Part shown: one piece after another, positions 6,812 to 9,144 of the stretch
Numbering within the stretch: position 1 is the stretch's first letter
How the letters are laid out: the number at the start of each line of letters is the position of its first letter
Source of the DNA: Chloroflexota bacterium
Lineage (GTDB): Bacteria > Chloroflexota > Anaerolineae > Anaerolineales > UBA11579
Length of the DNA stretch: 9,144 bases
Reading direction: 5' to 3'
Assembly: GCA_003486225.1 (NCBI GenBank)
Contig: DNGN01000312.1
Coordinates: forward strand, 1-9,144
The notes under the pieces: model-generated
Seen by the model: the letters and a program-made list of their open reading frames with translations, nothing else
Told to the model about the DNA's origin: nothing
The model's database searches: none
Made by a program: the position numbers and the translations under genes

Positions 6812-7381
6812 CTATTTTTTTACCTGTTTCCTGCCTTCAAGGAAAGACTGCACATAGATCCGGTCATCCAACTTTTCACCCTCAAAGTCAGGGGCAGCTC
6901 TTTGCAGCATGCGGCGGATGATGATCGGCCCTAGCAGCGCGCTGACGGCTGAAAAACCTGGCTCGCTAATCAACAAACCATTTCGCTGGTATTCTAAAAT
7001 GATCTTCGTAATCGAGCCTACCACCGACAAGAAGGGAGCCAACAAGGCTCGCATTTCCGGGTCGCGCGGCACCTCGGAGAGGATGATCGGGATCACCTCC
7101 CCGTAAAGAAAACTGGTTTCCTGGTAAGCGTTCACAATCTGGTTCAAGTCAGCTTCCAGATCCCCGGAATAGCGCAGCTCTTGCAGCGGCGATGCAGCCA
7201 CTATATGCTGAAAGGCGGCCTCGATCAGCCCTAATTTAGTTCCGAATTTGCGGAAGAGAGTCACTTCATTCACCCCTGCAGACTGGGCAATTTGCTTGGT
7301 GGTGGTTTTCCCAATTCCCACCTCTCCAATACTGCGCACAACTTCTAAAAAAAGTTTTTCCTCATCGATGTATTTTGGCAT
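6812..7381 (-). CDS. TetR/AcrR family transcriptional regulator
   Basis: 189 aa DNA-binding repressor type. The N-terminal helix-turn-helix spans about residues 26-50: TTTKQIAQSAGVNEVTLFRKF, with the recognition helix near 38-45, followed by KLGLIEAAF (49-57), which matches the TetR N-terminal domain. Residues about 75-185 are helical, as for the ligand-binding and dimerising domain, which is not conserved enough to predict the effector. GGAAGGA lies four bases before the ATG. It is the first gene of the minus-strand block that continues into the ECF importer, and it is divergent from the two-gene unit at 7514. A 22-bp palindrome covering promoter elements of both directions lies 31 bases upstream of the start, suggesting autorepression and control of the divergent pair. 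Whether it also controls the ECF genes depends on read-through. Confidence 0.92.
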   Translation of the reverse strand: MPKYIDEEKLFLEVVRSIGEVGIGKTTTKQIAQSAGVNEVTLFRKFGTKLGLIEAAFQHIVAASPLQELRYSGDLEADLNQIVNAYQETSFLYGEVIPIILSEVPRDPEMRALLAPFLSVVGSITKIILEYQRNGLLISEPGFSAVSALLGPIIIRRMLQRAAPDFEGEKLDDRIYVQSFLEGRKQVKK

Positions 7382-7407
7382 ATTTTCCTTCCGTTTCTTA
7401 TATATCT

Positions 7408-7436
7408 ATTATATGCAAGTATTGACTTGCATACAA
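7408..7436 (-). promoter_or_regulatory. Predicted promoter of the tetR gene
   Basis: Reading the minus strand, TTGTAT (7436-7431) is followed after 17 bases by a perfect TATAAT (7413-7408). Transcription would start near 7401, giving a leader of about 20 bases that contains the GGAAGGA ribosome-binding site. The spacer is filled by the palindrome described separately. Confidence 0.6.
7412..7433. promoter_or_regulatory. 22-bp palindrome, candidate TetR operator
   Basis: Perfect nine-base arms TATGCAAGT (7412-7420) and ACTTGCATA (7425-7433) flank ATTG. It lies between the divergent tetR and DUF1858-like genes, covers the -35 of the plus-strand promoter and fills the spacer of the tetR promoter. 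Size, symmetry and place fit a TetR-dimer operator; binding is inferred. Confidence 0.75.
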
Positions 7437-7450
7437 GGGGATGTTACAAT
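7422..7450 (+). promoter_or_regulatory. Predicted promoter of the DUF1858-like/DUF6069-like unit
   Basis: TTGACT (7422-7427) and TACAAT (7445-7450) are separated by exactly 17 bases, five of six matches in each box to the sigma-70 type consensus. The start of transcription would fall near 7457, leaving a leader of about 57 bases before the ATG at 7514. The -35 box lies inside the palindrome. Confidence 0.7.
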
Positions 7451-7513
7451 CCAATGCATTATTGGTATAGGCTGAAAAAACTATTAACCATTTCTAGAAT
7501 TTCAAGGAGAATC

Positions 7514-7747
7514 ATGCAGATCACAAAAAACACCCGGGTTTCGGCTATATTAGAAGAATACGGCGATATCGCCGATGTGATGGAGATATTTGGGGTCAAA
7601 CGGGTTGCACGCTATTCGTTCCGAAAAATGCTGACCAAGGCTCTCACAGTTGAGGTGGCCGCCAAGGTCCATCGCGTCCCGCTGGATGAGTTTCTCAACA
7701 TTCTCAACAACGCTGTGGCGGCTCATCAAGCTGAAAAGAGTAATTAA
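7514..7747 (+). CDS. Small DUF1858-like protein without cysteines
   Basis: 77 aa, probably cytoplasmic and all-helical. The pattern ITKNTRVSAILEEYGDIADVM (3-23), then FRKMLTKALTVEVAAKVHRV (36-55) and a closing PLDEFLNILN helix (56-65), resembles DUF1858 domains, with their opening motif, 'leader' helix and terminal helix. In many DUF1858 proteins cysteines follow the second helix; here none is present anywhere, and FGVKRVARYS (26-35) fills that place. AAGGAGA ends three bases before the chosen ATG. An upstream in-frame ATG at 7427 lies inside the promoter and is rejected. The gene is followed three bases later by the membrane protein gene, so the two are one unit. DUF1858 has no settled function, and the assignment is from pattern only. 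Confidence 0.78.
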   Translation: MQITKNTRVSAILEEYGDIADVMEIFGVKRVARYSFRKMLTKALTVEVAAKVHRVPLDEFLNILNNAVAAHQAEKSN

Positions 7748-7750
7748 TCG

Positions 7751-8209
7751 ATGGCCTTCTCAAATCAGTCTGATGCAGGTCGATCGAGTCTCAATCGCTA
7801 TCTAAGAGCAGGCTTATTTGCCGGGCTGATCGCTGCTGCAATCAATATTCTGATTTACCTGGCGCTGGTCCTTTTTGGCGGGCATGATTGGGCAGTCATG
7901 ATCGTGCTCTCAATCTTGTTAGCCTCCCTGCTGCCCAATCTAATTGCCGCCCTGGCGTATTTTCTGCTCTCCAAATACACCAAATTTGCCTTTCCTGTGC
8001 TGGTCATTGGCGTGGTGGGATTTGTTCTTATTTCAATCCTCCCCCACCTTGGCGTCGGCCCAGCCCCCTCTCCAGCCTTGTCACAGCTTCCCGCCGGGTT
8101 CGAACTGATCACTGTCCCCTTGCATATCATCTTCGGCCTATCTGCTATCCTGATCATGCCAAGATTGTTATCCAAAAATACAAATCAAACAGAACAGACC
8201 ATCAATTAA
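7751..8209 (+). CDS. Four-helix membrane protein, DUF6069-like
   Basis: 152 aa integral membrane protein with four predicted helices (about 19-42, 50-74, 80-99 and 117-138) and a polar C-terminal tail (141-152). The opening RYLRAGLFAGLIAAAINILIY, the Pro-rich loop after helix three (GVGPAPSPALSQLP, 101-114) and the closing helix beginning TVPLHIIFGLSAILIMPRLL recall the DUF6069 family of small membrane proteins of unknown role. The ATG is three bases after the previous stop, with an AAAGAG-like ribosome-binding site in the end of that gene. Its promoter carries the TetR palindrome, so its expression is probably released by whatever ligand the regulator senses. A function cannot be read from the sequence. 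The gene prediction is secure; the family name is moderately so. Confidence 0.82.
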   Translation: MAFSNQSDAGRSSLNRYLRAGLFAGLIAAAINILIYLALVLFGGHDWAVMIVLSILLASLLPNLIAALAYFLLSKYTKFAFPVLVIGVVGFVLISILPHLGVGPAPSPALSQLPAGFELITVPLHIIFGLSAILIMPRLLSKNTNQTEQTIN

Positions 8210-8214
8210 AAATA

Positions 8215-8236
8215 GACTGACCCTAGCAGGTCAGTC
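8215..8236 (+). repeat. Hairpin downstream of the membrane protein gene
   Basis: Eight-base arms GACTGACC (8215-8222) and GGTCAGTC (8229-8236) with a six-base loop begin five bases after the stop at 8209. There is no T tract, so by itself it is more likely an RNA-stabilising or accessory hairpin ahead of the stronger terminator. Confidence 0.55.
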
Positions 8237-8245
8237 CAAACACAT

Positions 8246-8299
8246 CTGCCCCCGAACTGACAACGATCAGTTCGGGGGCAGGTTTAAAAATTTAATTTT
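8246..8299 (+). terminator. Strong intrinsic terminator of the plus-strand unit
   Basis: A perfect 15-bp GC-rich stem (8246-8260 with 8267-8281; CTGCCCCCGAACTGA and its complement, six-base loop) is followed by GTTTAAAAATTTAATTTTT (8282-8300). The stem is very stable; the T run is interrupted by A residues. On the minus strand the flank is not T-rich. Confidence 0.78.
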
Positions 8300-8346
8300 T
8301 GCCATCTTCCCCGAACCTGAGACGGGGGTAAACCTTTCTTACCGAT

Positions 8347-8369
8347 CCGAGGGAATTAATTCCCCTCGG
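8347..8369. repeat. Imperfect palindrome over the stop codon of the last gene
   Basis: CCGAGGG (8347-8353) pairs with CCCCTCGG (8362-8369) around AATTAATT, with one unpaired C. The TAA stop of the minus-strand gene (8356-8358) is inside it. No T tract follows on either strand, so it is not a convincing terminator. Confidence 0.4.
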
Positions 8370-9144
8370 GCATATGATACAGCTTGAAAGTCCCGGCCTC
8401 CGTCTCACTTTGGCCATAATTGGAAGATTTGATCCATTCCTTTTTGGCAAAATATTCATTACCAAATATTTCCCAATCTACTGCGATGAAACCACCTCCA
8501 GAGGTATCCATTTCACTTTCATGCTCTACCAGGAAAACGCCGGTCCACATCGGGCTAGGCGGGCTGGAAAACGCCGGGGTATCCTCGCAGCTGATAGAAA
8601 AACTCTCAGAGGTCGTTCCTGGGAAATAAATTAGCGTGAAGTCGCGGACATACCCGAGCTCATCGCTTGGCGAGTGGGAATCGGGAGTAAACGCCAGTGA
8701 CAAGACCTCAAACGTCCCGCCACCGCGATTCGACGTGACGTTGCAGTCAGGAACCAGGAATTCAAAGGCTGTATTCACCAGCGGTGCCTGGTTTCTCATT
8801 TCCAATGTTGTGGGATCGAATTTCAGCTTGACCTTCGATTCAACTGCTGAATTGTAGCCACCACCATCTCCGGAGTCCACATTGGCTTCAGATTCAAACC
8901 GCAGCTCAAACGTCAGACACTTGCTGGCATATTCTTTGGCCTTTTCCAGTGCTGGTGTCGAACCACCATCTCCTGTTAAGCCAAGCAGGGCAGATTGCCG
9001 TTCCAATCCCAGCCATGCGGGCAGGATGCGGTGAATGATATGCTCATCGCGGCAGAGTTCAAATTCTTCTCGCATGCAGGTTTCAGCGACGGTGTCCATC
9101 AGGCCATTATCAAACAAGGAACTGAGGGAACTGCTATCGTCATT
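8356..9144 (-). CDS. Hypothetical protein, 5' end beyond window
   Basis: The frame is open through the window edge, so the true start lies outside; at least 262 residues are present, ending at TAA 8356-8358. A TTG at 9117 could serve as a start, but the frame continues upstream with a Ser/Asp-rich stretch, so I treat it as partial. The visible part is acidic and Gly/Ser-rich, with five cysteines (residues 23, 31, 76, 134 and 186 of the fragment), alternating beta-like segments such as CLTFELRFESE (76-86) and SKVKLKF (103-109), and glycine runs (DGGGY, NRGGGTF, SGGGF). No membrane helix, catalytic motif or known domain is recognised. Spaced cysteines and beta-rich, Gly/Ser-rich composition suggest an exported or lipid-anchored protein, which the missing N-terminus would decide. 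It converges on the DUF6069-like gene. Confidence 0.7.
   Translation of the reverse strand, partial: NDDSSSLSSLFDNGLMDTVAETCMREEFELCRDEHIIHRILPAWLGLERQSALLGLTGDGGSTPALEKAKEYASKCLTFELRFESEANVDSGDGGGYNSAVESKVKLKFDPTTLEMRNQAPLVNTAFEFLVPDCNVTSNRGGGTFEVLSLAFTPDSHSPSDELGYVRDFTLIYFPGTTSESFSISCEDTPAFSSPPSPMWTGVFLVEHESEMDTSGGGFIAVDWEIFGNEYFAKKEWIKSSNYGQSETEAGTFKLYHMPEGN

Noticed and set aside
7427..7513. N-terminal extension of the DUF1858-like protein
   Set aside because: The upstream ATG lies inside the predicted promoter and operator, whereas the ATG at 7514 has AAGGAGA directly before it.
8309..8327. CCCCG/CGGGG hairpin as terminator for the minus-strand gene
   Set aside because: The stem is five base pairs with a nine-base loop and the nearest T-rich stretch on the minus strand is too far downstream.

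Overview
The window looks like a bacterial chromosome segment, most likely from an anaerobic Chloroflexota lineage (Anaerolineae-like). That placement rests on the overall feel of the proteins (a fused double-ATPase ECF transporter, a DUF1858-like protein, a Ser/Gly-rich exported-type hypothetical) and on moderate GC; no rRNA or marker gene fixes it. I see no tRNA, rRNA, CRISPR array, insertion sequence or phage gene.

Layout. Positions 48-2240 (+) encode a membrane-anchored penicillin-acylase-family Ntn hydrolase whose active-site pattern resembles the aculeacin/acyl-homoserine-lactone acylases. A perfect hairpin with T-rich tails on both sides (2298-2335) lies between it and the next gene and can serve both converging units. 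From 7381 down to 2345 all genes lie on the minus strand and read as one functional block: a TetR-family regulator (6812-7381), a small six-helix membrane protein taken as the ECF substrate-binding S component (6127-6690), a fused two-domain ECF ATPase (4307-6028), an EcfT transmembrane component broken into two overlapping reading frames (3300-4317), and an acetamidase/formamidase-family enzyme (2345-3271). Divergently, 7514-8209 (+) encodes a small cysteine-free DUF1858-like protein and a four-helix DUF6069-like membrane protein, followed by tandem hairpins. The last gene (8356-9144, minus) is an unrecognised protein cut by the window edge.

How they may work together. The tetR gene and the plus-strand pair share a 132-base divergent region in which a 22-bp near-perfect palindrome lies across promoter elements of both directions. 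This is the expected arrangement for an autoregulating TetR repressor that also controls its divergent neighbours. The ECF genes form a dedicated (group I type) importer, and the amidase at the distal end suggests the imported compound is an amide or formamide. The substrate is unknown. Between the S-component gene and the ATPase gene lie a terminator-like inverted repeat and a perfect TATAAT box only seven bases before the ATPase ATG, suggesting separate, possibly leaderless, expression of the energising module.

The most unusual points are the split EcfT with about 65 extra residues at the break, the hairpin plus leaderless-promoter arrangement, the double-duty TetR palindrome, and the His-beta23/Val-beta70 signature in the acylase.
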